A DNA stretch of 64,000 bases from Pinus tabuliformis (GCA_031772625.1 CM062818.1:212529742-212593741), one strand, 5' to 3'. Shown: positions 11,814 to 22,695, counted from the first letter of the stretch. Numbers and translations: made by a program. The notes: generated by a model from the sequence alone, not told the origin.

Positions 11814-12079
11814 CAAACCCCACGACATCCTTCCGCACAGGAAATCAACCTGAAAATCAGGTGGACAATGATGACCCGGACGGCAGTATAGTCCGTGAGT
11901 TTGAAGAACGAAATTCCACGTTGAAAGTATAGATCTCTGCAACGGAGAAACTACTTGCAGGATTAGTCCACCGTTTAGATCAGGTAGAACAGCGGCATAA
12001 TTACTGTATTCTGGGGAATGAATAGGTACAGGAGAATGTGGTTTGTTTGGAGGAGAGTATTGGACATGTAGATGGTTGA

Positions 12080-13593
12080 GTCCTTTGGTGGTGGCCATTC
12101 TCAGATCACTGTGCTGTAAGAGTTACAGGGAATTCAATGTTTTATAATTTTTTATTATATAATTTGGAATTTGCTCTTATTGAGTGGTTGTGGTGAGAAG
12201 GACTAACTTGGTCAATTGTGGTGAGAAGGTAATTGTTTTGTAGTAGGTTAAGTATTAATTTGAGGAAATTTGAGGATGATGGGAGATGTGATATTTTTGG
12301 ATTTTATTTATAAAGGTATAAAATTAAACAATAAGGTTCACTATAAAGTGTTTGTATTAAGGAGTGGTCTTGAGATAACGACATTTTTAAATTTTAAAAT
12401 TAAGTTTAAAGGAGAAAGTGACAATTTAGATGTAAATGAAATTTTAAGATTTATTTATGTAAAAATTTATTGGATAAAGTTTTTTTGTTTTAAAAATTTA
12501 CATAATAATAATAAAAAAAATTAAATAATAATATTTTCAAAATTCTGTAAATTGGGTTTAAAGATGAATGTTACACTTCACCTGTAAACCAAACTTTAAG
12601 ATTTAACAATGCAAACACTTATTGGATATAGCTTTCTTATTTTAAGGATTCACAAAATGATAAAATTTGTTTTGATCAACTCCTTGATTATGGAATGCTT
12701 ACAATGTTATAAATAAACTTTAAATATACTTATTAATTTAGTCATAGCATATATATACTCTTTCAAATTTTCATAAAGAAAAATATAAACTTTTTAATTT
12801 GTGTAACCATAACTTTATTATAAGCATATTACATATATAATGTATTGTACTTTTCAGATTTTTATTTTTCTTTATTAATAATTTGATTCATGAGATGTTT
12901 GTAGTTTTTTTTTTCCACAAAGCCAAATCCTAATTTTTATTAATACTTTGAAAATTACATATTGTAGATGCTTAAAGAAGCACAATGTTGTAAAATGTGG
13001 TGGTCACTTTCAGATGTTCTTGTACAAAAAATCTCATAGGGTAGTCTAGTTATAATTACATAATTACAAGTCAACTATAGATATATACATATAAAATGTA
13101 TTGGATGCAAAAGTTTGTCAGTAGCTCAAAAAACTCATGAAATCAGGGTTGTCCATCCTTTGATCAATGTATGAGCTGTGGCAGATAGTATTTTGGTCCC
13201 CAAATCAACCATAGACCCTAGGCTAGATCTCTTCCTCTTTGGATAATTGGTGGGAAATCTGATTAGAGTTCTCTCTAGGTGCGATGACAAAAGATGGAAT
13301 CAAAATGAGATTTCAAAAGTAAAGCATCATCAAGTATATTCTTTAGTGTGTGCACCTAACAAATAGATCTATTGTTGAACCATTTTATGATGATCTTAGA
13401 GTCCCCAAATATTTATATATGCCTAAACTCTTGAATTTATAATAAAACTTTAAAAAATTTAGTTGAATGAAATTGAGAAAGGAAAATAAAAATATCTATA
13501 CTATTCATATATATCTTTATTTATTTATATATTATTTTATTTTATTTTATAATTTACAAAATATTCATTATATTAAAATAAAGAATATTTAAC

Positions 13594-13629
<36 letters not shown>

Positions 13630-13977
13630 TGAATTGTGGTGACTTTGGTCACTTTACTGAGATAAAATTATTGAACTCTTTATTTTATAATATTAATTTT
13701 TTATAGAATTTTTATAAATGATTGTTACTTCTAAAAGTTTTATATTAATTTATATTATGATATATTATTCACTTTAATCTATATTTACTAGTTTATATTA
13801 TAATATATTATTTAGCATAATTTTTTGTTATTTCTATTATTCATTTAAAATAAATTAAATGTTTCTTTAAGTTCACTAGAGTGGTGTAATATGGTTGTAA
13901 TAATTTTGTAAAATTGTATAAGAATTTTATTGCCAAATATTAGTAAGAAAAATAAATTATAATAAAGGAGTTACTAT
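12080..13977. other. No gene recognised
   Basis: Very AT-rich. The open frame at 12270-12524 is low-complexity (Lys/Asn/Phe/Ile-rich) and looks like chance. A short (AT)n tract lies at about 13600-13623. Nothing else supportable. Confidence 0.5.
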
Positions 13978-14336
13978 TTTTATTGAAATTGAAATTGATA
14001 AATTAGATGATTCTTTGGAAGATACATGTTGTGTTGGATTGACTCCCTTTGGTATATTAGCTATCTCTCCTTATGACAATGATATTGTTCTTATTATGAA
14101 GAGCCCCTATGACCCCAATAAGCAACTAAAGTTTGCAACTATGAAAATTCATAAAAGAAATTATGATAATTAAATCCAAAATGATCACCTATGATACTTT
14201 CATAAGTGACAACAATAGCTTTGAGGAAGTTCCTTCATATAAATATATTGCAATCCATATTCATCATAAGCTCAATTAGAATTATAGTGTTAAGAAAATG
14301 ATAAATGATTTGTAAAAAACTTATTATGGGCTTGTG
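13978..14336 (+). mobile_element. LINE (non-LTR retrotransposon) reverse-transcriptase fragment
   Basis: The frame from about 13981 encodes IEIDKLDDSLED, then PYDNDIVLIMKSPYDPNKQL, where other plant LINEs have a YADD-IVLM-SPYDLNKQLK arrangement, so the catalytic YADD is degraded. A second frame from about 14169 encodes MIIKSKMITYDTF, then NNSFEEVPSYKYIAIHIHHK, matching the conserved block after the RT palm (SYKYLGIDIHHKLNWNYS in relatives). A frameshift separates the two frames, and stops follow HHKLN and MINDL. Only the 3' part of the RT domain remains; neither a poly(A) end nor a target duplication is visible. Clade uncertain. Confidence 0.7.
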
Positions 14337-15210
14337 ATGACCCTCAATATTACAACAAGGATGTTAGAACTCATTAGGGCTCAATTTTAATCATCAACCA
14401 GGGCTATGTACAAAATTACTAGGGGTTTGCATTGTAGTATTTTCTGCATAGATGCCCTCATCTTCCTAGAGTGACTCCATTCAGTGTAGATGAAAGAAGG
14501 CAATGAAACAACCTCAATTGAGTAAATATTTATGTAAGTCATCAATCCTAAGTTGCAGAATGTAAATATCAATATGAAAAGTTATCTATTTTTGCTGGAA
14601 AGTAAATGACATAAATAATTTTATTCTACTTGCAAAAATGTCAAACACACATAAGCAAATGATAACAAAGAAAATCTAATCTATCTTGATGGAAATGAAA
14701 TGAAAGGGAATTATATTCTACTTTGTAGGGAAGGAAAGTCCATGATTACCCTTACAAGAAAAAAATCACACTTTGATTAAAGTAAATTACATGAAAGGAA
14801 ATCTAGACTAATTGCATAAATCAACATTCAAGAATCATGAAATGCATGAAAGAAATGGTGACCTAAAGTAGCAGGATAAATTTTGTTATTAAGTTGAATT
14901 TTTTTAGACTTTAATCTGATTGGAATCATCTCAAAACACCTTCATTGAGACATGCTAAATTTCAACATAAATTTACTACTAAAAACCAAAAATTTTAGAA
15001 TAGTGAACTTGCAAACTAATCTATGTAATCTAATGATGAAAATGAATTTATTAATGTATGCTAGTGTTTCATCACTTTATTGATAGTCTCATATTGGGGG
15101 AACCAAATCATCCCTAAGCATATGAGGAACCTCCTTCCACTCCCCCCATGATTTTGTGGGCCTTTTGAAATCTTGGGTAAACAAAATTCAAAAAACCTTG
15201 CAGTAGCTAT
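14337..15210. other. No gene recognised
   Basis: AT-rich DNA without family motifs. Short open frames only. Confidence 0.5.
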
Positions 15211-15300
15211 TTTTGAATAATCTTTTTTATGGTGGCAGTGTTTTGAATAATGTTTTTTATGGCAACAGTGTTTGAATAATCTTTTTTATGGTGCAAATGG
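15211..15300 (+). repeat. 30-bp tandem repeat x3
   Basis: Units starting TTTTGAATAAT(C/G)TTTTTTAT lie at 15211, 15241 and about 15271, ending GGTGGCAGTG, GGCAACAGTG and GGTGCAAATGG. The third unit is the most diverged. Confidence 0.85.
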
Positions 15301-15464
15301 ATTCAACATATTCACCCAAAATCTTGAAGTTTGATAGCTATAACCTCTTTACAAAAATCCCTGCTGAATTTTATCAAAATATTGCGACGATTTTCTAGGC
15401 AAAAAACTATGTGTTTAGTCTACTGCATTATCTTCACTTAATTAATTAACTAAATAGTTGATTA

Positions 15465-15500
15465 TTTTTTTTACTAGCCAATGTGTCCAATTAATTAATT
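15465..15500 (-). repeat. Extra copy of the SINE tail
   Basis: 15465-15490 repeats the last ~26 bases of the SINE at 15518-15647 (T8 then ACTAGCCAATGTGTCCAA, against T9 then ACTAGCGAATGTGTCCAA) and is also preceded by AACTAAATAGTTGATTA (15448-15464). So the unit 'target repeat plus SINE tail' is present twice. Confidence 0.75.
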
Positions 15501-15517
15501 AACTAAATAGTTGATTA

Positions 15518-15647
15518 TTTTTTTTTACTAGCGAATGTGTCCAATCCCACTGGTTGCTACTATAACCTCTAGGAGAGCCCGCAAGAACAGCCCTGGAACT
15601 CATGACCTACACACCCTCACTGTCTAAGAGACCAAATCTCTGTGGCC
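15518..15647 (-). mobile_element. tRNA-type SINE with poly(A) tail and 17-bp target-site duplication
   Basis: On the minus strand a 130-bp unit starts GGCCACAGAGATTTGGTCTC, contains GGTCATGAGTTCCAGGG at the spacing expected for a pol III B box (GTTC core about 48 bases in), and ends GCTAGT followed by A9. A perfect 17-bp direct repeat AACTAAATAGTTGATTA (plus strand) flanks it at 15501-15517 and 15648-15664. A tail of A and a 15-20 bp duplication are the signature of LINE-driven retroposition. The A and B boxes are degenerate, so the tRNA source is not named. Confidence 0.75.
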
Positions 15648-16046
15648 AACTAAATAGTTGATTAATTAATTATTAGTTCATTGTTAATTAATCCATTATT
15701 AATTATTACATAAATTTACATTATAATGAATTAATTATTATTAATATTTATTAAGTAATAATGCTATTAAATTTAATTAACAATAAAATTAATAATGTTA
15801 ATTAACAACAACAACCCTTTTATTAAAATAGTTTGTAGTATTATTTTTATTGTTATTATTACATATTTATCAAGTTGAATATTAATATTATCATTGATAT
15901 TAGATTTATAAGGTTTATTGACATTTTTCAACCATATTTACTAATAGGATTAAATATTGTTGTGCTAGCTACTTATATATAAAGAATTCAATTTTTAAAA
16001 TCTAACCCTAAACCTTAATTTATTTATTTAAGCTACATAAAATATT

Positions 16047-16093
16047 GAAAAGAGTTAATAATATTTGTGACTTCATATATAAAATTAAAATAT
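16047..16093 (+). repeat. Left copy of 47-bp direct repeat flanking the Copia element
   Basis: GAAAAGAGTTAATAATATTT...AAATTAAAATAT matches 23089-23134 with one substitution and one single-base length difference. It ends four bases before the 5' LTR. Confidence 0.9.
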
Positions 16094-16097
16094 AGAA

Positions 16098-16480
16098 TGT
16101 TAGATGATCCAAAAATAGGTTATAAAATTGAAATAAAATAATTATTAATTTAAGAAATTAAATTAATAATTATTCTAGAATGATTAATTATTTTAGAGAC
16201 AATTAGAATTAGTATATTGTTGTAACAAGATATGACTCTCCAAATGAGTCGTATCTTAGGCTCTATTATAGGAGATTAGTTAGCTAGTTGGTTTGAATAG
16301 CATTTATTGTAAATGGACACTTGTAAGTGATCCATAATTAGAGGTAGTTAGGGCATGGAGCTTATAAATAGCTCATTGCAAGAGTGTTTGGTTGTTAGGG
16401 TGTAAACTCTTGCAAATCAATTATGTAATTGTTTTTTCTGATTAATAAAATTACGTGTCTGAGGACACTTCCGCCATTAT
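16098..16480 (+). repeat. 5' LTR of the Copia element
   Basis: Starts TGTTAGATGATCC and matches 22690-23087. TATAAATA at 16363-16370 is a promoter candidate and AATAAA at about 16444 a polyadenylation signal. The right boundary is uncertain by a few bases (the last CA is at 16475-16476). Confidence 0.92.
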
Positions 16481-16482
16481 TG

Positions 16483-16494
16483 TGGTATCAGAGC
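16483..16494 (+). other. Copia primer-binding site
   Basis: TGGTATCAGAGC exactly matches the standard plant initiator tRNA-Met primer site, immediately after the 5' LTR. Confidence 0.95.
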
Positions 16495-16894
16495 TATGGT
16501 AATGATGCAGTTGATTTGAGAAGGAGATTCTAGCAGTTGATTTGAGGACGAGATTCCATCCTTGACGTGCTCATCAATTGGTATGAAATTTGTCAAAATT
16601 TTGTTCAAAAGAGAAAATTTTTATTGATTTTAGATTTTTCAAATCTGTAAATCATTTTTTTTTGAGGCTATTGAAAACCAATTCAAATTTGTAAGTTGAA
16701 TATAAGAGGGCGCAGAGCTATGTTTTGAATCTCCGTTGGAATTCAATTGAAAATTGTTATGTTTCAAATAGCATTGATTGAGTTTGAACAGCGTGGAGAG
16801 CTGCAAACTGTTTGAATCCAAACTCGTGTTGCCCTCGTGACTGGTTGGGATAGCGTGGACAGCGTGGAGAGAAACCTGTGAAGCACAGGAAGAC

Positions 16895-17212
16895 GAGCTT
16901 CAGCAACGGATCAGGGAAAACTGATATGACCCCAGCGTTTTTAGAAATAGCAGATGCTTGCTTTTTGGAAATAACTGCCGAGAAGCCTGCGAAAGCATGT
17001 CTATAGCCATAGACGAGCGATGACTCTGCATCCTTGCGACTTCCTATCAGAGAGGACAGCAGGGACACATAGCTACTAATAACGGAAGCCTTTTCGCCAT
17101 CACGGGAGCTGCCCATGTAAACAATGTATACCTGCTTATCTTCACCATTGACCCTGCAGCTCAGGATTGTTACGAGTAACGTGATAACCAGCAACAAATT
17201 GTTGGTAGTCAT
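16895..17212 (-). pseudogene. Subtilisin-like serine protease N-terminal fragment (signal peptide plus I9 propeptide) inside the Copia leader
   Basis: The minus-strand frame from ATG 17212 encodes a hydrophobic signal peptide (MTTNNLLLVITLLVTILSC), then an inhibitor I9 propeptide over residues ~27-106: KQVYIVYMGS, SLLSSLIGSRKDAESSLVYG, YRHAFAGFSAVISKKQA and GVISVFPDPLLKL. These are hallmark plant subtilase propeptide blocks. Homology stops after LLKL, where family members continue HTTRSWDF; the frame stays open to 16757 with unrelated sequence. The catalytic Asp/His/Ser domain is absent, so no protease can be made. The piece is antisense to the element and lies between its primer site and gag. 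The original start codon and about 20 bases of possible 5' UTR (17213 onward) seem to be retained. Confidence 0.85.
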
Positions 17213-17570
17213 CGATTCAGATTGTAAAAATCTGTAAAGTCCAATGGCTTAATCATGTTGAGATAAAAAGGTCCTCGACATTACAGGAAACAACTCATCC
17301 ATCAGCCAATTTTAATGCTTTGTCTAGTACAACCACCTGGTGCGAATAAGTTTTTTTTTTATGATTTCATAATGAATAATGAATAAACTTGTTAGTATGT
17401 TGCTGCCTGAAGTGTTGAACAGAATTGGCAACAAATCATATCTTTACAGTACTCCATAGCTTGCAGCGTCCGGTTGGCTGCACATTGATCTATCGCACAT
17501 ATTCCTGAAGAGAAATTGACCCACCGTGAAGAGAAATTGACCCATCTCGATAGTTGGCGAAACGACGATG

Positions 17571-17744
17571 ATCTGCAGAAGCATCCTCTCCATCCATGTA
17601 CAACCATTCTTGAGCCTCGTCAAGTTTGTCTTTGAAGGAGCTACGCTGTTCTTGAGTTGAGACTTTCTCAATGTCCTCAAATGAGTCCAACTTTTCTTTA
17701 GTAGAATAGATGTATTCCTCGAGGGTGTTTTTAAGTTCCGTTGT
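17571..17744 (-). pseudogene. Grp170/HSP70-17-type chaperone fragment inside the Copia leader
   Basis: The minus strand encodes TELKNTLEEYIYSTKEKLDS, then FEDIEKVSTQEQRSSF and KLDEAQEWLYMDGEDASAD. These match the C-terminal helical region of ER-lumen HSP70 relatives (Grp170 class, Arabidopsis HSP70-17-like), known there as ELKN-LE-YIYSTKEKLE...LDE-QEWLYTDGEDA. About 58 residues are preserved; flanking residues on both sides are unrelated. A duplicated GAGAAATTGACCCA lies just beyond the fragment's end (17504-17545). No ATPase domain is present. Like the subtilase piece it is antisense to the Copia genes. HSP110-type proteins share this region less well. Confidence 0.7.
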
Positions 17745-18343
17745 TAAATTCTTCACTCGAACATCAACCCATTGTGAAACTTCTATTACAAGTCTTACCA
17801 CGATCAAATGATACCACACCACTTCTGGTCAGGGAAAAGTGTAAGTTTGTCTTTATCGGTGCACAGAGGTTTCGTTCTTCGTTGGGGGCACTGACATTTG
17901 ATGCTTTTTTTGTAATGGCAAGATAAGTTTTTTTTTGAGAGATGTAATTTTATTTTTATTTTATTTGGAGTAATAAGGAGTTTTATTTGTAATTTGTAAA
18001 TTGGAGAAATAAGGTGTGTTGGGTAAATTTGTTTTCAAGGAGTTATTTTTTAATTGGGAACATCACATTGTAACTCAAAGTATTTTTACTTTGAGGGGGG
18101 GTAAATTTTTTTACGAGATTGTGCAAAAGCACCATTGTAAAAAGTCAAATTTTGAAAGTTGCCCTGTAAAATTTGAGAAATTGACTAAGAGCCAAGTGCA
18201 AAGCTCAGTCAATATTCTCCTGTTTTGACGACTATTCGAGGGTCAAGGCCAAGCCCCGATAAATCGTGCTTTTGCGTGGTGTGTTGTGTTGACTATCTTG
18301 CCCTTTCTGTTCTGCTTCTTGGTGCGTCTCTTCATCGCTAAAA

Positions 18344-19333
18344 ATGTCTAAGTTGATTAACTTATTTTCTGATTCTGACAAACTTGAGGGCACCAAATCT
18401 TATAAAACGTGGCATCGTCTTATTGAAAGCACACTCATTTATAATGAATTATGGAAAGGAATATGTGATGGAGATATTAAGCCTAATAAACCCACAGATG
18501 CAGATCCACTGGCAAAATGGGAAATCAAGAATGCTAAAGCCTTAGCTCTTATTAAATCGTCTGTGAATGATGAAATGTATGTACATATAGAGAATGCCAT
18601 AGATGCATGGACTACCTTGAAAAATTTTAAAGACCTCTTTGATACTCAGCCAGAATCAAAGAAGGTTGATCTACAGTTAAAATTGTTGCAACAAAAATTA
18701 ACTGAAGATGGTGATATTCTTGAATATCTCTCCAGACTTAAGAATATTAAGCAGGAAATTATTAATGCTGGTTTTCCCGCAATTGATGATAGCTTTATGG
18801 TCACAGTTGTAATTGCTGGGCTTCCTTCTTCCTATACGCATTTTTTAGAAACTTTACAAGTAAGTGGGAAATTAGAAAAACTAAAGTTTGATGAACTTTG
18901 TGAAATGTTAAGTCAGCATGATAAAACTTTTGGGAAGAAGAAGAAAGTTGGTGAAGCTGTTTTTCTCACAGAAGCCAGCACAAGTAAGTCTTCAGCACAT
19001 AGTTCTCGAGGAAGAGGCCGATGGAATCAGAATCAAGCAACACATAATCGAGGTCGAAGCCAAAGTAGAGGCAACAATTTTAACAGAGGAGGAAGAAATA
19101 ATTTTGAAGGTAGAGGAAACAACCAAGGAAGAGGAAATTTTCAAGCACAAGGATATAATAGTCAAGGTAGAGGACAATCTCCAAATAGAGGTCAAAGCAG
19201 AGAGAGAGGACAATCTTCAGGACGAGGAAGAGACTTAAGTCAAATTGTATGTCGACGATGTAACAAAGTTGGCCATTATGCTGAAGATTGTCGAACTTCA
19301 CTTAGTAGAATTCCCAAGTTTCAGCAGCATTGA
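18344..19333 (+). pseudogene. Copia gag
   Basis: An open frame of 329 codons. The N-terminal capsid-type domain includes YKTWHRLIESTLIYNELW and LQLKLLQQKL...YLSRLKNI (UBN2-like gag of plant Copia). It is followed by an Arg/Gly/Gln/Asn-rich stretch and a CX2CX4HX4C zinc knuckle (CRRCNKVGHYAEDC) that binds RNA during packaging. It looks whole as a gag protein. Listed under pseudogene only because it belongs to a broken element. Confidence 0.9.
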
Positions 19334-19444
19334 GCACAATTTGCAAATGATCAAGATGAAGATAACTCAGAATATGTCTTTACTTCCTCACCAGCATCAC
19401 AAATTTCATCTCATCTTAGAAGTGACTATGAAGATGCCTGGATC

Positions 19445-22400
19445 TTGGATTCCGGGGCAACTCAGCACATGACATGTCGACGTGATTTTTTCTTGAATTT
19501 TCAAGAATGCCAACTTAATTCAATTTTTCTTGCTGATTATACAAAACATACTCCTTATGGAAAAGGAGTCGTAAAAAATTTTCTCCCTGACATTGGAGAA
19601 AAATTGATTTCCAATGTATGGTATGTACCTAGTTTCAAGAAAAATTTGCTCTCTTTAGTCACGATTCGACAAGCAGGACATCAGGTGATTATGGAAGATG
19701 GTTTAGTGAAGATTAATTCAGTGAAACAGAATTTGAAAACAGTTATGACAAGTTATGAAGATGGAAAACTGTTACAGATGAAAGGGATAGTTATTCCAAG
19801 GCATTCTGATTTTGCAGGGGCAATGACTACAGGTATTTCACCTATCAGACTATGGCATGTACGATATGGACATTTGAATTTTGAGAGTCTTTCTCAATTG
19901 CAGAAACAAGGAATGGTTAAAGGACTTCCCACATTCAAAAGGGAAAATGCAAAATGTGAAGCTTGCATTTATGGCAAACAAAACCGAGAAAGTTTTCCAA
20001 CAAGTTCATGGCGAGCAAACAGGCGGCTACAACTAATTCACAGTGATGTTTGTGGTCCACTACAAACTTCCTTTGGTGGTTGCAAATATTTCTTACTATT
20101 CATTGATGATTTCACTAGAATGACTTGGGTTTACTTCTTTAAGAACAAGTCAGAAGCATTTGATAAGTTTAAACTTTTTCGCCAACTTGTTGAAAATGAA
20201 GTCAAAGAAAAGATAGGTACTCTGAGGACAGATAATGGGGGAGAATTCACTTCAAATGAATTCAAAACTTATTGCAGTGAAAATGGCATAAGACGACATC
20301 TCACTAATGTTTACACTCCACAGCAAAATGGAGTAGTCGAAAGAATGAATCGCACTTTGTTAGGAATGGCGAGATCCATGTTAACCTTTAAGAGGTTAAG
20401 TCCAACATATTGGGCGGAAGCAATACATACAGTTGTCTACTTAAGAAACAAATCTCCAACTGCTTCTTTAGACGGCATCACACCTTATGAAGCTTGGTTT
20501 GGTTTCAAACCTCGAGTTAAACATCTTAGAGTTTTTGGGTCAGTGTGTTATGCCTTAATTCCAAAAGAAAAACGAACTAAGCTTGACTCAAGAAGTTTAA
20601 AATGCACAATGATTGGCTATTCTGATGAGAAGAAAGGGTATCATCTCTTGACCAATGGAAAATTCATTGTGAGTAGGGTTGTCATTTTTGATGAAACAGA
20701 GAGTAAGAGTGCTGAAGAAATTGAAAATCTTCTTCACAAATTAGAAACTAAGAGCAGTAAAAGAAATGGACAAATGCAAAGTCAACCAACTTCACCAAAT
20801 TGGTATGAAATTGATTTTCCTTCCTCTGAAGATGAGTCATCCAGTCCATCTACATCCACAACATCATCTGGGTCTTCTAGCAGTTCATCCGCATCTCCAA
20901 GCATCAACAGTTCTTCACACAGTGAGTCTCCACATTCTTCACCTGAACGACGCACATCAGTTTATATTAATCCTCTTTACAATGATGGGGACTTTACAGA
21001 AGCACAAACAAGTGAGCACCAACTTCCGAAATGGGCAGTTCAACTTTTGAAAGATGTAAAACCTCATGAACAGAATAAAACTCGCACCAGAAGGGCACAT
21101 AGAAGTGAAGGCAATTTTGCCTTGATAGCAAATGATTTTACTGAACCTTCCACATACAAAGAGGCAGTAAAACATAAAGAATGGCAACAGGCTATGGTTG
21201 AAGAATATCAAGCAGTAATTGATAACAACACTTGGAAACTTGTTGATTGTCTAGCAAATGTTGAACCCATAGGATGCAAATGGGTTTACAGAATTAAGTA
21301 TAATCAGAAGGGTGAACTTGACAAGTATAAAGCACGACTTGTTGCAAAAGGTTTTGCGCAACATGAAGGCATTGATTATGAAGAAACTTTTGCTCCAAGA
21401 GCTAAATGGAACACCATCCGATTAACACTTGCATTGGCCGCTCAAAAAGGATGGAAAGTTCATCAAATGGATGTGAAAAGTGCTTTTCTCAACGGGGATT
21501 TATAGGAGGAAGTGTATATGACCCAACCACCAGGTTTTGAAGTGGAAGGACAAGAACATAAAGTCTGCAAATTGATCAAGGCTTTATATGGGTTAAAATA
21601 AGCACCGCGAGCCTCATATGCAAAGATGGATGATTACCTTAAGAAAGTTAGATTTCATCGCAGTGAATCTGATGATACTTTGTATGTGCGACAACAGGGA
21701 AAATATTTGGTACTTCTTGTTATGTATATAGATGATTTGATCATCACTCGCAATCATGATGATCATATTGCGTAGGTAAAAAAGGAGTTACATGCAGGTT
21801 TTAAGATGACAGATTTGGGATTACTTCACTACTATCTTGGAGTTGAAGTCTTCCAATGTCCACATCATATTTTCATTTCTTAGAGCAAGTATGCCACAGA
21901 GGTTCTTCAGCGATTTGGCATGCAAGATTGCAAGCCCGTTCTCACCCCCATGGAGCAAAACTTGAAACTTTCAAAATTTGAAGGGGGGAAAAGGTGGACA
22001 GTACAACTTACACACAGTTGATTGGAAGCTTGATTTATTTGACAAATACTTGTCGTGATCTATCTTATGCAGTCAGTATTCTTTCACGTTTTATGTAGGA
22101 ACCACGAGACAACCACTGGAATGCAGCCAAAAGAGTTCTTCGATATATCCAAGGAACAAAAGATTTTGGTCTTCTTTACACAAAGACTAAAATTTTTGTA
22201 CTTGGTGGATATTCTGATGCCGACTTTGCTGGGAGTATTGATGATCGAGCATCAACATCAGGTTATTTAATGAATATGGGGTGAGCAGCAGTATCTTGGA
22301 GTTGTAAAAAACAAGCTACAGTGGCCACTTCTTCAGCAGAAGCAGAGTACATTTCAGCATGGGAAGCAGCATGTGAAATTGTTTGGTTGCGCCGAATTTT

Positions 22401-22695
22401 GCAGGACTTGGGCATTTCTTAGGGAGAAGCTACATCATTGTTCATTGACAGCGAGTCAGCCATCAAACTTGCGAAGAACCGAGTTTTTCATTCAAAGACA
22501 AAGCATGTGGACACCAAGTATCATCATATGAGGTCGCTCATTGCCAAAGATGTCCTCAAACCAGTTTATTGTCCTTCCGAAGATCACATCTCCCACATTT
22601 TCACCAAACCGCTTGGCAGAATAAAATTTATTAAGTTCAGGGATGAACTTGGTATCTGTTGTAATGTATCTTTGGATCATAGGGGGGAATGTTAG
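19445..22695 (+). pseudogene. Copia pol (protease, integrase, reverse transcriptase, RNase H)
   Basis: Domains in order: protease around [11 protein letters not shown] (19447 on); GAG-pre-integrase zinc region with [10 protein letters not shown] and CEACIYGKQ (~19850-19990); integrase core with [29 protein letters not shown] and [15 protein letters not shown] (~20030-20370); a Ser-rich linker (~20820-20940); RT with [20 protein letters not shown] and [15 protein letters not shown] up to ~21505, then MYIDDLIITRN; RNase H with GYSDADFAGS, TSSAEAEYIS and KTKHVDTKYHHMR to 22695. The long open part (19445-21505) is well preserved; the 3' part is broken. Confidence 0.92.
22678..22689 (+). other. 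Copia polypurine tract
   Basis: A purine run centred on AGGGGGGAA lies directly before the 3' LTR start TGTTAG, the expected plus-strand priming site. Confidence 0.85.

Larger units (their letters stand above)
10840..12079 (+). pseudogene. Decayed host gene for an Arg/Pro-rich tandem-repeat protein with AT-hook-like motif and coiled-coil-like tail
   Basis: From ATG 10840 the frame encodes a basic N-terminus (MKRRYPWHGF) with PKRGRPFKPR, resembling an AT-hook. Five copies follow of a 44-residue unit containing GRIWRFPDNQNMQ, FPPPAAPQGRRNGRQ and GTLD. The third unit boundary lacks one base (131 instead of 132), shifting frame; the fifth unit has TAG in place of its Trp codon. A 212-bp MITE interrupts the gene at 11602. 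Beyond it the same frame resumes with an acidic stretch (DNDDPDG), then residues with a heptad-like pattern (ISATEKLLAGLVHRLDQVEQ), with TAG at 11930 and 12023 where CAG (Gln) would fit, and a natural end TGA at 12077-12079. No intron is evident. I do not recognise the family. The protein would be nuclear if the AT-hook is real (inference). Confidence 0.6.

Noticed and set aside
12270-12524. 84-codon open frame
   Set aside because: Low-complexity, AT-driven composition, no motif, no upstream signals.
17345-17945. Inverted termini of a Pack-MULE or Helitron ends around the captured gene pieces
   Set aside because: I looked for matching termini, 8-11 bp duplications and a hairpin followed by CTAG/CTRR; only T-rich runs resembled each other, which is not enough.
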